A stretch of 64,000 nt of DNA from Cupriavidus nantongensis (GCF_001598055.1 NZ_CP014845.1:1054001-1118000); one strand, 5' to 3'; counted from the stretch's first letter, positions 8,403 through 17,387 are shown. Numbers and translations: made by a program. The notes: generated from the letters alone by a model not told the origin.

Positions 8403-8900
8403 GGAATTCTGGGGGGATGCTGCGAACGAACGGATTCGGTTGACTTCGTCGATGCGCCGGCCCTCACCCCCGGCCCCTCTCCCGCGCGCGGGAGAGGGGA
8501 GCAAACAGGCGGAAGGGAATAGTCCTTTGGGCTCGCCAGCGACAACGCGTGCGAGCGCAGCGACGCACTCCGTGCCCGAGCAATAGACCTGAGATAGGGC
8601 GCGCGCGCAGCGCAGCCGAAGGCGTCCCGCCGATAGCGCCCGCAGCAGGCTGCCTACACCCTGTTGGGATCGTTCAAAAGGGGGTGATCGAAGGCACCGC
8701 CCCTGACTCACATAGCGTTAGCAGGTTCGAACGGGCACCCACGCCAAACGGAAATCACCACCGCCCGACCCACCAACGCCGCGGAATTGATTGCCAGCCG
8801 CACAGGCGACGCGTTTCTTGCCTACTTCTTGGGGCTCGGCCAAGAAGTAGGTCGCCGGCTGCGCCGGCGAAACAGCCCACGCCAGCCAAGCACGACAACC
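8403..8900. repeat. Extragenic repeat, copy A
   Basis: About 500 bases that recur at 17390-19155. From 8474 onward the two copies are nearly identical; the first 70 bases are more diverged. It holds a 26-base perfect palindrome (8474-8499) and a second inverted repeat of twelve bases, CCTACTTCTTGG/CCAAGAAGTAGG, near 8820-8855. No convincing gene lies inside it. The CCCTCACCCC...GGGAGAGGGG core is the kind of REP-like sequence scattered through beta-proteobacterial genomes. Confidence 0.8.
8474..8499. repeat. 26-bp perfect palindrome (REP-like), intact copy
   Basis: Self-complementary over 26 bases, CCCCTCTCCC on the left and GGGAGAGGGG on the right of a central GCGCGC. It is the uninterrupted version of the site that the IS element occupies at 17484, so it shows the pre-insertion sequence. 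Confidence 0.85.
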
Positions 8901-8967
8901 CCTCACAGATACGTGATAAAGATACGCCCATAGCAACCCCAGCAACCCCAGCATCCCCATCCCCGTC

Positions 8968-9780
8968 ATGTTCCACGTCCTCCCCCCATGCCCATCGCTG
9001 ACACCCTATGTCGACGGCTACTGGTTCGTGCAGGACCTGGAGGGCGCCTACGCCGGCAGTGATATCACCACCTGCCCGTACCCGGGCGCGGTGCTGTCGG
9101 TCAACTTCGGCCGTCCGAACGCGATGGTGGGCGGCCCCACCGTGCCGACGGTATCGCTGCTGGGCTTCCAGTCGGGCAGCCGGCGCTGGCAGTCGTGGTC
9201 CGATACGTATTTCGTCATGGTCATGCTGAGCGGTGCCGGGCTGGCGCGGCTGTTTCCGGGCATCGGCCCAGACTGCAGGGACCGGCTGTTGGATCTCGCG
9301 GGTTACCTGGGAGACCGGGACAGCCACGCGCTCAGCGCCGACCTGAGCGCCGCCTGGATGCCCGCGCGCATCGTTGCCCGGCTCGATGCCTGGCTGCTGC
9401 GGCGGCTGGCGACGCTGCGGGAGCCGGCGGCGCTGCCGTCGATGCGCGCAGCGCACGCGCTGTTGCGCGAGGGGAGGCAGGTGCAGGAAGTCGCCAGCCT
9501 GATGTCGGTCAGCCGGCGCCAGCTGAACCGCTGGTTCGCGCAGCAGCTGGGGATGGGACCAAAGCAGTTGATGGAGCTGGAGCGCCTGCAGCACAGCATC
9601 CAGGCAGTACAGCGCGGCGTGGGCGATGCGCTGGACGGCTACAGCGACCAGGCCCACCAGATCCGCGCATGGCGCCGCCGCGTGGCGCAGACACCGGGCG
9701 CGTATGCGCGCAGTGGGCAGTCGCCGTTGGCGGCATCCTTCGGGCAGCGCCCGGCCGGCGCGCCGGCGTTCTACCTGTGA
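8968..9780 (+). CDS. AraC family transcriptional regulator
   Basis: 270 residues. The C-terminal half carries the two-helix-turn-helix AraC domain: RQVQEVASLMSVSRRQLNRW (about residues 172-191) is the first unit and the second follows around IQAVQRGVGDALDGYSDQAH. The N-terminal part, beginning with the CPSLTPYVDGYWFV segment, matches the DUF6597-like sensor found in many AraC proteins. It lies 77 bases upstream of a dienelactone hydrolase gene on the same strand and may control or be co-transcribed with it. The effector is unknown. Confidence 0.87.
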   Translation: MFHVLPPCPSLTPYVDGYWFVQDLEGAYAGSDITTCPYPGAVLSVNFGRPNAMVGGPTVPTVSLLGFQSGSRRWQSWSDTYFVMVMLSGAGLARLFPGIGPDCRDRLLDLAGYLGDRDSHALSADLSAAWMPARIVARLDAWLLRRLATLREPAALPSMRAAHALLREGRQVQEVASLMSVSRRQLNRWFAQQLGMGPKQLMELERLQHSIQAVQRGVGDALDGYSDQAHQIRAWRRRVAQTPGAYARSGQSPLAASFGQRPAGAPAFYL

Positions 9781-9857
9781 GTGGGCCAGCCACGTCCCAA
9801 ACGTTCAAGACAACGTTCCCGCGCGGCCGCATGCTGGCGGCCTGAACGGAGGGAACC

Positions 9858-10607
9858 ATGAACGCTGCAGACCTGCCGCCGGAGCGCGGCTTTATCACCT
9901 ATACGGATGGCACCACGGTCTTCGAGGGCTACCTCGCCAGGCCGGCCGCGATGGCCGCGTCACGCACGCCGTGCGTGGTGCTGGCCCATGAGTGGAGCGG
10001 CCTGAACGCGGCGATGCGCCGCTGCGCCGATCGCTTCGCGGCACTGGGCTATCCCTGCTTTGCCGTCGACGTGTACGGCAAGGGCGTGCGCGGCGACGAG
10101 CAGGGCGACAACGCGCACCTGATGGACCCGCTGCTGGCCGACCGCCGCCTGCTGCGGCAGCGGCTGCTGGCGGGGTTTGCCGCGGCCACGCGCTTGCCGG
10201 GCGTGGACCCGCGGCGGATGGCCGCGGTGGGCTACTGCTTTGGCGGCCTGTGTGCGCTGGACCTGGCGCGCGCCGCCGCGCCCGGCCTGGTGGCCGCGGT
10301 CAGCTTCCATGGCGTGCTGCAGCCGCCGCGCATCGGCGCGCAGGGCCCCATCGACGCCAGCGTGCTGCTGCTGCACGGCTGGGAAGATCCCGTGGCGCCG
10401 CCCGCGGACGTGCTCGCCATCGCCACGGAGCTGACGCAGGCCGGCGCCGACTGGCAGCTGCACGCCTATGGCCATGCGCGGCATGCGTTTACGTTCGAGG
10501 GCGCCAACTTCCCGGAGCGCGGCATCGTCTATGATGCCGCGGCCGACCGGCGTTCGTGGGCGGCATGCGCGGCGTTCCTGGCGGAGCGGTTCGCGGCAGC
10601 GGCGTAG
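9858..10607 (+). CDS. Dienelactone hydrolase family protein
   Basis: 249-residue alpha/beta hydrolase with the dienelactone hydrolase triad: Cys in GYCFGG (about residue 123), Asp in HGWEDP (about 175) and His in GHARHAFT (about 206). The HEWSGL segment is the family's oxyanion region. A GGAGGG ribosome site sits five bases before the ATG. The family cleaves lactone or ester bonds in the cytoplasm. Nothing nearby indicates chloroaromatic breakdown, so the true substrate is open. It ends 22 bases from the convergent sigma-factor gene. Confidence 0.87.
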   Translation: MNAADLPPERGFITYTDGTTVFEGYLARPAAMAASRTPCVVLAHEWSGLNAAMRRCADRFAALGYPCFAVDVYGKGVRGDEQGDNAHLMDPLLADRRLLRQRLLAGFAAATRLPGVDPRRMAAVGYCFGGLCALDLARAAAPGLVAAVSFHGVLQPPRIGAQGPIDASVLLLHGWEDPVAPPADVLAIATELTQAGADWQLHAYGHARHAFTFEGANFPERGIVYDAAADRRSWAACAAFLAERFAAAA

Positions 10608-10629
10608 CGCCACGACCGGCTCGGCGCGT

Positions 10630-11181
10630 TCAGATCGCCTGTTGCCGTGTCAGCCTGGCGCGGCAATGGATGCAGGCGTCGCGCACCATGAAATTCACGA
10701 GCGTCGGCGAGACCCCCAGCTCCGACGCGATCTCCTTCTGCGTCATGCCCTGCAGCCGGCACATCTCGAACGCGCGCTGGGTGCGCTCGGGCAGTTCCGC
10801 CAGCGCGCCGGCCAGCGCGCACAGCGCCTGGCGATCCATGGCGATGATGTCGGGCGTGGTGGTCGGCGACGGCGCGTTGATGCCTTCGTCTTCGGGCGCC
10901 ATCCATTTCTGCTCGAGCGTCTGGCGGCGGTAGGTGTCGATGGCGAGGTTGCGCACCACCTGGAACAGGTAGCTGAGCCGGCAGCGGATCGACGGCTCGT
11001 CGGCCATGCCGCGCAGGCGCAGGAACGCGTCTTGGACCACATCTTCGGCCTGGTCGCGGGTGCCCACGATGCGCGCCGCGGCACCGACCAGCGCGCGCCG
11101 GTTGGCTACGAATAGTCCGAGCAGGGAATCGCCTGCCAGGCGGGGAGCGGCACGTAGGCCTGGTTCGGTCAGCGAAAGCAT
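10630..11181 (-). CDS. ECF (iron-starvation) sigma-70 factor
   Basis: 183 residues from the Met of MLSLTEPGL, chosen because AGGAG lies eight bases upstream. Region 2 is visible as DQAEDVVQDAFLRLRG and LSYLFQVVRNLAIDTYRR, and region 4 as LPERTQRAFEMCRLQGMTQK followed by EIASELGVSPTLVNFMV. It belongs with the siderophore sigma factors PvdS, OrbS and MbaS, which recruit RNA polymerase to siderophore promoters. No FecR-type anti-sigma gene is next to it, as expected for that subgroup. A Fur box lies in its upstream region. Five promoters of one pattern in this window are its likely targets. Confidence 0.9.
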   Translation of the reverse strand: MLSLTEPGLRAAPRLAGDSLLGLFVANRRALVGAAARIVGTRDQAEDVVQDAFLRLRGMADEPSIRCRLSYLFQVVRNLAIDTYRRQTLEQKWMAPEDEGINAPSPTTTPDIIAMDRQALCALAGALAELPERTQRAFEMCRLQGMTQKEIASELGVSPTLVNFMVRDACIHCRARLTRQQAI

Positions 11182-11229
11182 GGGGGCGGCTCCTGGGATT
11201 GCTGCAGTGCGGAGTCGTACGTTAATACG

Positions 11230-11248
11230 AATGCGAATGATTCGCAAT
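11230..11248. promoter_or_regulatory. Fur box upstream of the ECF sigma gene
   Basis: A 19-base near-palindrome AATGCGAAT-G-ATTCGCAAT, eight of nine paired positions symmetric, with the NAT-triplet pattern of Fur boxes. It lies 49 bases upstream of the sigma start codon and overlaps a TATTAA -10 candidate. Iron-loaded Fur would shut off sigma synthesis and thereby the whole regulon. Confidence 0.7.
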
Positions 11249-11395
11249 AAAGTAAAAGGTAACGCTGATGTTACGGAATTGAAATTTATGGTGCCGTTTC
11301 GGCATATGGGAGAAATTAAAATTTCCCAGCGGGTGCTTCGTCTAGGGACGGGCGCGGTTGGCGCTAGGCCGTTTCCTGGTTCTTCGAAGCGCCCC

Positions 11396-11420
11396 TAAGT
11401 TTCTGTCGCTGCCCTTCGTC
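11396..11420 (+). promoter_or_regulatory. ECF sigma-dependent promoter of the PPTase gene
   Basis: TAAGT (11396-11400), exactly 16 bases, CGTC (11417-11420). The same TAA.T-N16-CGTC layout occurs at four other siderophore units in this window and matches the TAAAT-N16/17-CGT rule known for PvdS. Transcription would start about three bases before the proposed ATG at 11430, so the message would be almost leaderless. Confidence 0.65.
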
Positions 11421-11429
11421 AGGATTCGG

Positions 11430-12188
11430 ATGGACCGTCGAAACCCTCCCCATGCCGCCTTTCCGCTCCGTCTCGCGTCGCCGCTGCCGCAGTTGTCGCT
11501 GTGGCAGGTGGACCTGAACGACCCTGCGCATGCGGCGGCGATTGCAGCGGCCCGCTGCCTGTGCGACAGCGAGCAGGCGCATTGCGCCACGCTGCGCCAG
11601 CCAGCGGATCGCCGGCGCTTCACCGGCGCGCGCGTGGCCTTGCGTACCGTGCTGGCGCAGCGGCTGGAGTGCGCGCCGTCCACGCTGCGTTTCCGCACCG
11701 GCAGCCATGGCAAGCCTTATGTCGAAGGCACGCTGGCACCGGCGTTCAACGTCGCGCATGCGGGAGACTACGCGTGGATCGCGCTGGCGGAAGCCGGCGG
11801 GGATGTCGGCGTCGATATCGAGCGGATCGACCCGGCGCTGGGTGCGCCGGCGCTGCGCGAGCTGGCCGCGCATTGCCTGACGCCGCGCGAGCGCGCCTGG
11901 CTGGCGCTGGTGCCGGCCGACGCCTGGCCGCGCGCGTTCTTCCTGCGATGGACGGCCAAGGAAGCGCTGCTGAAGGCGCTGGGCCTGGGGATTGCCGACC
12001 ACCTGCAGCATGTGTCGGTGGTGGCGGACGGGCGGGGCGGCATGGGCCGCCTCGCCGTGGTGCCTGAATCGGGCCAACTCGCCGGCCAACTCGCCGCGCA
12101 TGCCGCGGCGCTGGCACGGATGCGGTTGTACCGGCTTGCCGCGCCGGACGGTTACGCGGCGGCGATCGCCTGGGTGCCGCCGGCCTGA
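11430..12188 (+). CDS. 4'-phosphopantetheinyl transferase (Sfp type)
   Basis: About 252 residues. It moves 4'-phosphopantetheine from coenzyme A to the conserved Ser of carrier domains and is needed to activate the NRPS proteins encoded here. The two diagnostic motifs are GVDIERIDP, with the Mg-binding Asp and Glu, and FLRWTAKEALLKALG, the WxxKEA motif. The start at MDRRNPPH has AGGA five bases upstream; a longer frame reaches 11358 but would begin before the predicted ECF promoter. The 3' end overlaps the convergent hydroxylase gene by 37 bases. Confidence 0.9.
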   Translation: MDRRNPPHAAFPLRLASPLPQLSLWQVDLNDPAHAAAIAAARCLCDSEQAHCATLRQPADRRRFTGARVALRTVLAQRLECAPSTLRFRTGSHGKPYVEGTLAPAFNVAHAGDYAWIALAEAGGDVGVDIERIDPALGAPALRELAAHCLTPRERAWLALVPADAWPRAFFLRWTAKEALLKALGLGIADHLQHVSVVADGRGGMGRLAVVPESGQLAGQLAAHAAALARMRLYRLAAPDGYAAAIAWVPPA

Positions 12189-13507
12189 GCCGGCTGCGCC
12201 ATCCAGCGCTCGCCGGCGAGCGCGTCGTGGATGTCGCTGGCGATTTCCTCGGCGCGCGCGGGCAGCACCGACAGCAGCGTGTCGCTGAGGCCGTGGCTGC
12301 TCTGGCAGAAGCCCTGCAGATAGACCGGCACCGCCAGCTCCGGCGCGGCCTGCACGCGATAGTTGCGGTCCACGCTGAAGTCGCCCAGGTAGCGCGCCAG
12401 CGGCGCCAGCAGCCGGCGATGGCTTTCGCGCTCGTAGCCGGTGGCCAGCACCACCGCATCGTAGCGGCGCGTGTCGGTATCGGCCGGCGCTCCCGGCGCG
12501 GTGGCGGCGATGGCCAGCTCGATGCCGCCGGCGCTGCCTTGCGCGACCTGCACCGCCTTGCAGGTCAGCAGGTTGACGCGGAACTGCCCGCTCACCTTCT
12601 GCCGGTACAGCATGGCGTAGATCTGGTCGATCAGGTTGGCGTCGATGACCGAGTAGTTGGTGTTCAGGTATTCGTCGATCAGCCGGTCGCGGCCTGCCTG
12701 CGCCTGCTCGAACACCACATCGGTATAGGCCGGCGCGAAGATCTCGTTGACGAAGGGGCTGTCGTCGGCCGGCTTCAGCGCCGCGCCGCGAATGATCCAG
12801 TCCACCTTCACCGAGGGATAGTTGTCGTGCAGGTCGATAAAGGCCTCGGCGGCACTCTGGCCGGCGCCGATCACGGCGATGCGCATGGGTTTGCCGCTGG
12901 CGCAGGGCTGCGTGCCGATCCAGCTGAGGTAGCCGCTGTGGTGGGTCAGGCGCGGATCGCCGCGCAGGCCGGCAAACGCTTCCGGAATGCGCGGCGTGCC
13001 GCCGGTCGACAGCACGATGGCGCGCGCCAGCCGCGTGCGCTCGCGGCCCTGCGCATCGACCGACACCACCCGCACGCGCCCGATGCGCCCGCCCTGGGCT
13101 TCCGGCTCGATCCGTGCCACTTCCTCGCCGTGGCTGCATTGCGCGGCAAAGTGGCTGGCGGCCCAGCGCAGGTAGTCGTTGTACTCCATGCGGCTGGGGT
13201 AGAACGTGCGCAGGTTGATGAAATCGACCAGGCGCCCGTGGCGGTGCAGGTAGTTGATAAAGCTGTACGGACTGGTCGGGTTGCGCATCGACACCAGGTC
13301 CTTCAGGAACGAGATCTGCATCTCGCTCTGCGCCACCAGGGTATTGCCGTGCCACTGGTAGTCCTGTTGCTTCTCGATGAAGTGGGCGTCGAGCGGGCGG
13401 CCGGCCGTGGCCTGCTCCTGCAGCGCGATCGCCAGGGCCAGGTTGGACGGCCCGAAGCCGATGCCGACCAGGTCGTGGGCAGCCGGGGAAATCTCGCGTA
13501 GCGTCAT
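12152..13507 (-). CDS. L-ornithine N5-monooxygenase (PvdA/SidA family)
   Basis: 451 residues. FAD- and NADPH-dependent hydroxylase that makes N5-hydroxyornithine, the precursor of hydroxamate ligands. It opens with the FAD site DLVGIGFGPSNLALAIAL (about residues 11-28). The NADPH site is IAVIGAGQSAAEAF (about 215), and the C-terminal ATGYE signature is present near residue 360. DAHFIEKQQDYQWH and MQISFLKDLVSMRNPTSPYS are typical of this family. Its ATG overlaps the stop of the upstream acetyltransferase gene (ATGA), so the two are translationally coupled. Lysine hydroxylation is less likely given the NRPS neighbours. Confidence 0.93.
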   Translation of the reverse strand: MTLREISPAAHDLVGIGFGPSNLALAIALQEQATAGRPLDAHFIEKQQDYQWHGNTLVAQSEMQISFLKDLVSMRNPTSPYSFINYLHRHGRLVDFINLRTFYPSRMEYNDYLRWAASHFAAQCSHGEEVARIEPEAQGGRIGRVRVVSVDAQGRERTRLARAIVLSTGGTPRIPEAFAGLRGDPRLTHHSGYLSWIGTQPCASGKPMRIAVIGAGQSAAEAFIDLHDNYPSVKVDWIIRGAALKPADDSPFVNEIFAPAYTDVVFEQAQAGRDRLIDEYLNTNYSVIDANLIDQIYAMLYRQKVSGQFRVNLLTCKAVQVAQGSAGGIELAIAATAPGAPADTDTRRYDAVVLATGYERESHRRLLAPLARYLGDFSVDRNYRVQAAPELAVPVYLQGFCQSSHGLSDTLLSVLPARAEEIASDIHDALAGERWMAQPAQAGGTQAIAAA

Positions 13508-14574
13508 GGGTTCGGTCCTTGCTGAGCAGTCGAAGGGGTAGCCAGAGAGGGGAACAGCAGGTGTTCGCCAAAGAAGCGCTCGCGCAGCAGCATCACCAGC
13601 ATGGCGCGCTTGTGCGGGAAGTCGAACTCCTTGACCTTGGAAAAACCAGCCTTGTCGAGGTTGGCGATCTGGCGCACATGGTCGGCGCGCGGCTCGCCCA
13701 CGATGCGCTGGGTGCGCGGGTCGTCGAGGAACTGGTAGTGCTGGATCGCGGGGAACCAGGCGGTCAGGAAAGCCTTGCCGCGGAACGCCGGATCGCCGAT
13801 CAGCACATGCCAGCCACGGTCGTGGTCGTGCGCGTCGTAGAACGGCGCGATGCGGTTCTCCTTGGCCCAATAGACCTCGAAGTAGCCGAACGGCACGTCG
13901 TCGAAGGCGGCGATCAGCGGCAGCATGTGCGGGTCGTCGAGCAGCCCCTGCAGGTAGGCGCGGTGTTTCGCCTCGTCGCCTTCCTCGTTCCAGAAATACG
14001 CCACGTCGGGGTCGTTCATCCAGCGGTGCAGCAGGGGCAGGTCGCGCTCGAGCGCGGCGGCGCGCAGCGTCAGGGTCCGGTCCAGCCACGGAATATGGCG
14101 CGCGTAGACCACGCCGTGCGGCTTGGGCGCGCGCTGCGGATGGCGCTTGCCGTCGGTCAGCGCATAGCGCAGCGGATACGGTCCGGCCGAAGGTGCAAGG
14201 TAAAGCTCGGGGCGTTGCCACAGCAGTTCGGCATGGGCCACGCTGCCGCGCGCGCCGGACGCATCGCGCACCAGCACGCCGAGCGCATGCAGCCGTTGTT
14301 CGGCGTCGCGCGACTCGAGCTGCACGCGCAGCGTGCGCGGCGCGCCGTGCGCGAACGCGGCGTCCAGCGCCGCCATCGCGGCATGCGCCAGCGCGGCGGC
14401 ATCGGCCTCGGTATCGAGCAGCCGCAGCCCGTCGCCGTCGAGCGCAAAGCGCACCGGCGCGGCGGCGGCTTGCGTGACGGTAAGCGTCGCGCCGTCGAAG
14501 CGGCTTTCGCAGCGCAGCGCGGGATGGGCGGCGAAGGAAAGGTGGCGAGGGAAGGATGAGAGCGTGGTCGGCAT
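13504..14574 (-). CDS. N5-hydroxyornithine acetyltransferase (IucB/SidF-like GNAT)
   Basis: 356 residues. The C-terminal half is a siderophore-type GNAT domain: DPDVAYFWNEEG, PFGYFEVYWAKENRIAPFY, GWHVLIGDPAFRGKAFLTAW and PRADHVRQIANLDKAGFSK are the conserved blocks of the IucB/RhbD/AlcB group, which acylates N-hydroxylated amines with acyl-CoA. The N-terminal half is the poorly conserved extension seen in PvdY and SidF relatives. Coupling to the N5-monooxygenase suggests it forms N5-acetyl-N5-hydroxyornithine; the acyl donor cannot be read directly. A dedicated ECF promoter lies 67 bases upstream, inside the end of the esterase gene. Confidence 0.88.
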   Translation of the reverse strand: MPTTLSSFPRHLSFAAHPALRCESRFDGATLTVTQAAAAPVRFALDGDGLRLLDTEADAAALAHAAMAALDAAFAHGAPRTLRVQLESRDAEQRLHALGVLVRDASGARGSVAHAELLWQRPELYLAPSAGPYPLRYALTDGKRHPQRAPKPHGVVYARHIPWLDRTLTLRAAALERDLPLLHRWMNDPDVAYFWNEEGDEAKHRAYLQGLLDDPHMLPLIAAFDDVPFGYFEVYWAKENRIAPFYDAHDHDRGWHVLIGDPAFRGKAFLTAWFPAIQHYQFLDDPRTQRIVGEPRADHVRQIANLDKAGFSKVKEFDFPHKRAMLVMLLRERFFGEHLLFPSLATPSTAQQGPNP

Positions 14575-14633
14575 CGAAGTCCTGTGCAGGCGAGGCGATG
14601 GTTGCGGACACGCGCCAGGCGCTGCCCGTCTTG

Positions 14634-15659
14634 CTATCGAGACGAGGCAGCGGCCGTCGTATTTAGGTTCGCCGCGAGCGGCTGCACGCGGCCCGGCACG
14701 CAGGCAAACGCCTGCGCCAGCGCCTCGGCGATGTCCTGATGCGCCTGACCGGCATCGGCAACGATATTGCCCATGCGCAGGAACTCGTGGACCATGCCCG
14801 CATACTCGCGCACCGTCACCGGCACCCCGGCATCGGCCAGCTTGCTCGCATAGGCATGGCCCTCGTCGCGCAGCGGATCGCACTCGGCCAGCACCAGCAG
14901 CGCCGGCGCCACGCCGCGATGATGGGGCGCCAGCAGCGGCGCGAAGCGCCAGTCGCCACGGTCGCCGGCGTCGCGCAGGTACTGGCGGTAGAACCACTCG
15001 ATGGTCTCCGTATCCAGCAGGTAGCCCTGGCCGTAGCGCCGGTGCGACTCGGTGTCGGTGCGCCCGCCCAGTCCCGCGTAGCACAGCACCTGCAGGCAGG
15101 GCTGCGGCAGCGCGGGGTCGTCGCGCGCGGCCAGCGCCAGCACCGCGCCGAGCGTGCCGCCGGCGCTGTCGCCACCCACGGCAATGCGCTGCGGGTCCAG
15201 CCCCAGCGTGGCGGCGTGCGCGCCCAGCCACGCCAGCGCGTCGATGGCATCGTGGACCGCGGTCGGGAAGCGGTGTTCCGGTGCGAGCCGGTACGCCACC
15301 GACAGCACCGCGCACGGCGTGCGCGACGCCAGCGCGCTGCACAGCGCGGCATGCGAATCCAGGCTGCCCACGGTAAAGCCGCCGCTGTGGAAATGCAGCA
15401 GCACCGGCAGCGCCGGCCCGTCGCCGTGTGCGCGCGGCGCATAGAGGCGGGCATCCAGTTGCTGGCCATCGCGGGTCGGGACCAGCAACGCCTCGACCCG
15501 CGCCAGCGGCTCGGGCTCCAGGTCCAGCGCGGTCGAGGCCGCGTCGAATTCGCGCCGCGCCTGCGCCGGCGTGAGCTGGTGGATGACCGGGCGCTTGCCG
15601 GTCGCGGTGGCGATTGCCACCATGTCGAGCAGCGCTTCGAGATCGGGATGCAGTGCCAT
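14634..15659 (-). CDS. Alpha/beta hydrolase, hormone-sensitive lipase/esterase family
   Basis: 341 residues from MALHPDLEALLDM. The HSL-family oxyanion motif appears as HFHSGG (variant of HGGG) and the nucleophile as GGDSAGG (about residue 168). The Asp in ECDPLRDEG and the His in GMVHEF complete the triad. No signal peptide is seen, so it is cytoplasmic. It lies 26 bases after the exporter gene and is probably co-transcribed with it. A role in siderophore hydrolysis for iron release, or in trimming the acyl chain, is plausible but not shown. Confidence 0.82.
   Translation of the reverse strand: MALHPDLEALLDMVAIATATGKRPVIHQLTPAQARREFDAASTALDLEPEPLARVEALLVPTRDGQQLDARLYAPRAHGDGPALPVLLHFHSGGFTVGSLDSHAALCSALASRTPCAVLSVAYRLAPEHRFPTAVHDAIDALAWLGAHAATLGLDPQRIAVGGDSAGGTLGAVLALAARDDPALPQPCLQVLCYAGLGGRTDTESHRRYGQGYLLDTETIEWFYRQYLRDAGDRGDWRFAPLLAPHHRGVAPALLVLAECDPLRDEGHAYASKLADAGVPVTVREYAGMVHEFLRMGNIVADAGQAHQDIAEALAQAFACVPGRVQPLAANLNTTAAASSR
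14641..14665 (-). promoter_or_regulatory. ECF sigma-dependent promoter of the acetyltransferase/hydroxylase pair
   Basis: On the minus strand: CC-TAAAT (14665-14661), 16 bases, CGTC (14644-14641). It lies within the last codons of the preceding esterase gene and gives the acetyltransferase and hydroxylase their own start site in addition to read-through from upstream. Confidence 0.7.
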
Positions 15660-15685
15660 GATCGATGCGGATGGGGAAGAAGGGG

Positions 15686-17326
15686 TCAGGCGGCGGAGGC
15701 TTCCGGCACCCGCGTGGCGGCGGGCGGCGCGGCGTCGCCGGCAATCTGCCCGTTCTCGATCCGGACCACGCGGTCGGCCAGGCCGAAGTAGCGGTCGTCG
15801 TGCGAGATCACCAGCACCGCCTTGCCCTGCGCGCGCAGTTCCGGCAGCACCTCGCGATAGAAGATGTCCTTGAACAGCGGGTCCTGGTCGGCGGCCCATT
15901 CGTCGAGGATCAGCACCGGCCGGCGCTCCAGGCAGGCGACGATCAGCGCCAGCCGCTTGCGCTGGCCCTGCGACAGCGCCTGCGTGGTGAAGCGGCCCGC
16001 GCGCACGCCGACCTTGTGGCCGAGCTGGAAGCGCTCGATCAGCCGATTGGCCAGCGCTTCGTCCTGCGGGTCGTGCGCCAGCAGCGTGTCGAACAGGTGG
16101 AAGTCCGAGAACACCGCCGAGAACAGCGCCCGGTAGTCGGCCAGGCGCGCCGGGTCCGCGGCCTTGCCGTTATGGAGCAGGCGGCCCGACAGCGGCGGGT
16201 ACAGCCCCGCGACCAGCTTGGCCAGCGTGGTCTTGCCGCTGCCGTTGCCGCCCACCAGGAACACGATCTCGCCGGCACGCAGCACCAGGTCGACCGGCCC
16301 GAGCGCGAAGAAACTGTTCTCGCCCTCGTGGAAATAGCGGTGGCTGGCGCCGTCGAGCGCAACCGACGAGAACGGCGCGGCAGGCGCCGCGCCCGGCGGG
16401 GCCTCGGGATCGGCATCGGCGCCGAGCGCGTCGATGCGCGCGTAGGCGACGCGGCCCATGCTCAGCGCCGGCAGCGCGTTCAGCAGCGATTCCAGCGGCG
16501 ACATGATGTACAGGAACATGATGGTGAAGCCCGTCATCACCGCCGGATCGAGCGGCGTCGCGCGCGGCGCGAACAGCACGCCGCCGATGACCGCGAAGAA
16601 CAGGAAGCTGCCGAACCCCAGCGCCACAAAGAAGATCGACAGGCCGCGCGTGCGCGCGGCGCGCACCGCTTCGAGCGTGGTGCCGAGGCTGTCGCGCAGG
16701 AAGCTGCGCTGCTTGTCATGGTTGAGCTTGAGCTCGCGCGCGCCGGCCACCAGCGCCTTGAACTGGCCGTGCAGCGCGTCCTGGGCGACGCCCGCCTGCT
16801 TCAGGTGCACCAGCGCGCGGCGGTGGTTCAGGTGATAGATCCACGAACCCACGCCCAGGATCGCGCAAGCGATGGCAAAGGTCGGCAACGACAGCCATGC
16901 CAGGTAGCCCAGGCACCCCAACACCACCATGGCGTTGGTCAGCACCACGGGAATCACCGACAGGCCGTTGGCGAAATGGGTGCTGTCGTCCGCCAGCGCG
17001 GCCTGCACGCGCGCATTGCCGGTCTGCTCGATATGCGGATAGGGCGCGCCGATAAAGCGCTCGCAGATCTGCGCGCGGATGCGCGCCAGCGCGCTCTGGC
17101 TAACGCGCACGAACAGCGTAGACGCCAGCGTGCGGCACGCCAGCACCGCAATCGCCAGCGCCGCGAACGGCAGCGCCAACTGCGGCGCTTCGGCGCCCTG
17201 CGTGGCCAGCACGCGGTTGATCAGCGCCACCATGCCGACCGCGCACAGGCCCGCGGCCAGGCTGGCCGCGGCGGCCAGGACGATGGTAAGGCGCAGCGTG
17301 CGCGGCAGGGAGGCGAATAGCGTCAT
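15686..17326 (-). CDS. PvdE/SyrD-type cyclic peptide ABC exporter
   Basis: 546 residues, a half-transporter with an N-terminal six-helix membrane domain (about residues 12-300) and a C-terminal ATPase. Walker A is GGNGSGKTT, the signature is LSQGQRKR (in place of LSGGQ), Walker B is LILDEWAADQDP and the switch His is in ISHDD. The W in DEWAADQDP is typical of the PvdE/SyrD cyclic-peptide transporters that move siderophore precursors or lipopeptides across the inner membrane. An ECF promoter lies 37 bases upstream, and an IS element sits 158 bases upstream without breaking that promoter. Confidence 0.9.
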   Translation of the reverse strand: MTLFASLPRTLRLTIVLAAAASLAAGLCAVGMVALINRVLATQGAEAPQLALPFAALAIAVLACRTLASTLFVRVSQSALARIRAQICERFIGAPYPHIEQTGNARVQAALADDSTHFANGLSVIPVVLTNAMVVLGCLGYLAWLSLPTFAIACAILGVGSWIYHLNHRRALVHLKQAGVAQDALHGQFKALVAGARELKLNHDKQRSFLRDSLGTTLEAVRAARTRGLSIFFVALGFGSFLFFAVIGGVLFAPRATPLDPAVMTGFTIMFLYIMSPLESLLNALPALSMGRVAYARIDALGADADPEAPPGAAPAAPFSSVALDGASHRYFHEGENSFFALGPVDLVLRAGEIVFLVGGNGSGKTTLAKLVAGLYPPLSGRLLHNGKAADPARLADYRALFSAVFSDFHLFDTLLAHDPQDEALANRLIERFQLGHKVGVRAGRFTTQALSQGQRKRLALIVACLERRPVLILDEWAADQDPLFKDIFYREVLPELRAQGKAVLVISHDDRYFGLADRVVRIENGQIAGDAAPPAATRVPEASAA

Positions 17327-17362
17327 GCGGGCTCAGAGGCGGAGGGTCGTTACTGAGCGGAT

Positions 17363-17387
17363 GACGGGTGGCGGCGAGGGAAAATTA
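17363..17387 (-). promoter_or_regulatory. ECF sigma-dependent promoter of the exporter/esterase unit
   Basis: On the minus strand: CC-TAATT (17387-17383), 16 bases, CGTC (17366-17363). Predicted start of transcription is about 30 bases before the exporter ATG. Confidence 0.65.

Noticed and set aside
8549..9001. Frames of 80-180 codons inside the extragenic repeat copies
   Set aside because: The same frames appear in both repeat copies with indels, the composition is that of palindromic non-coding DNA, and no start signals are seen.
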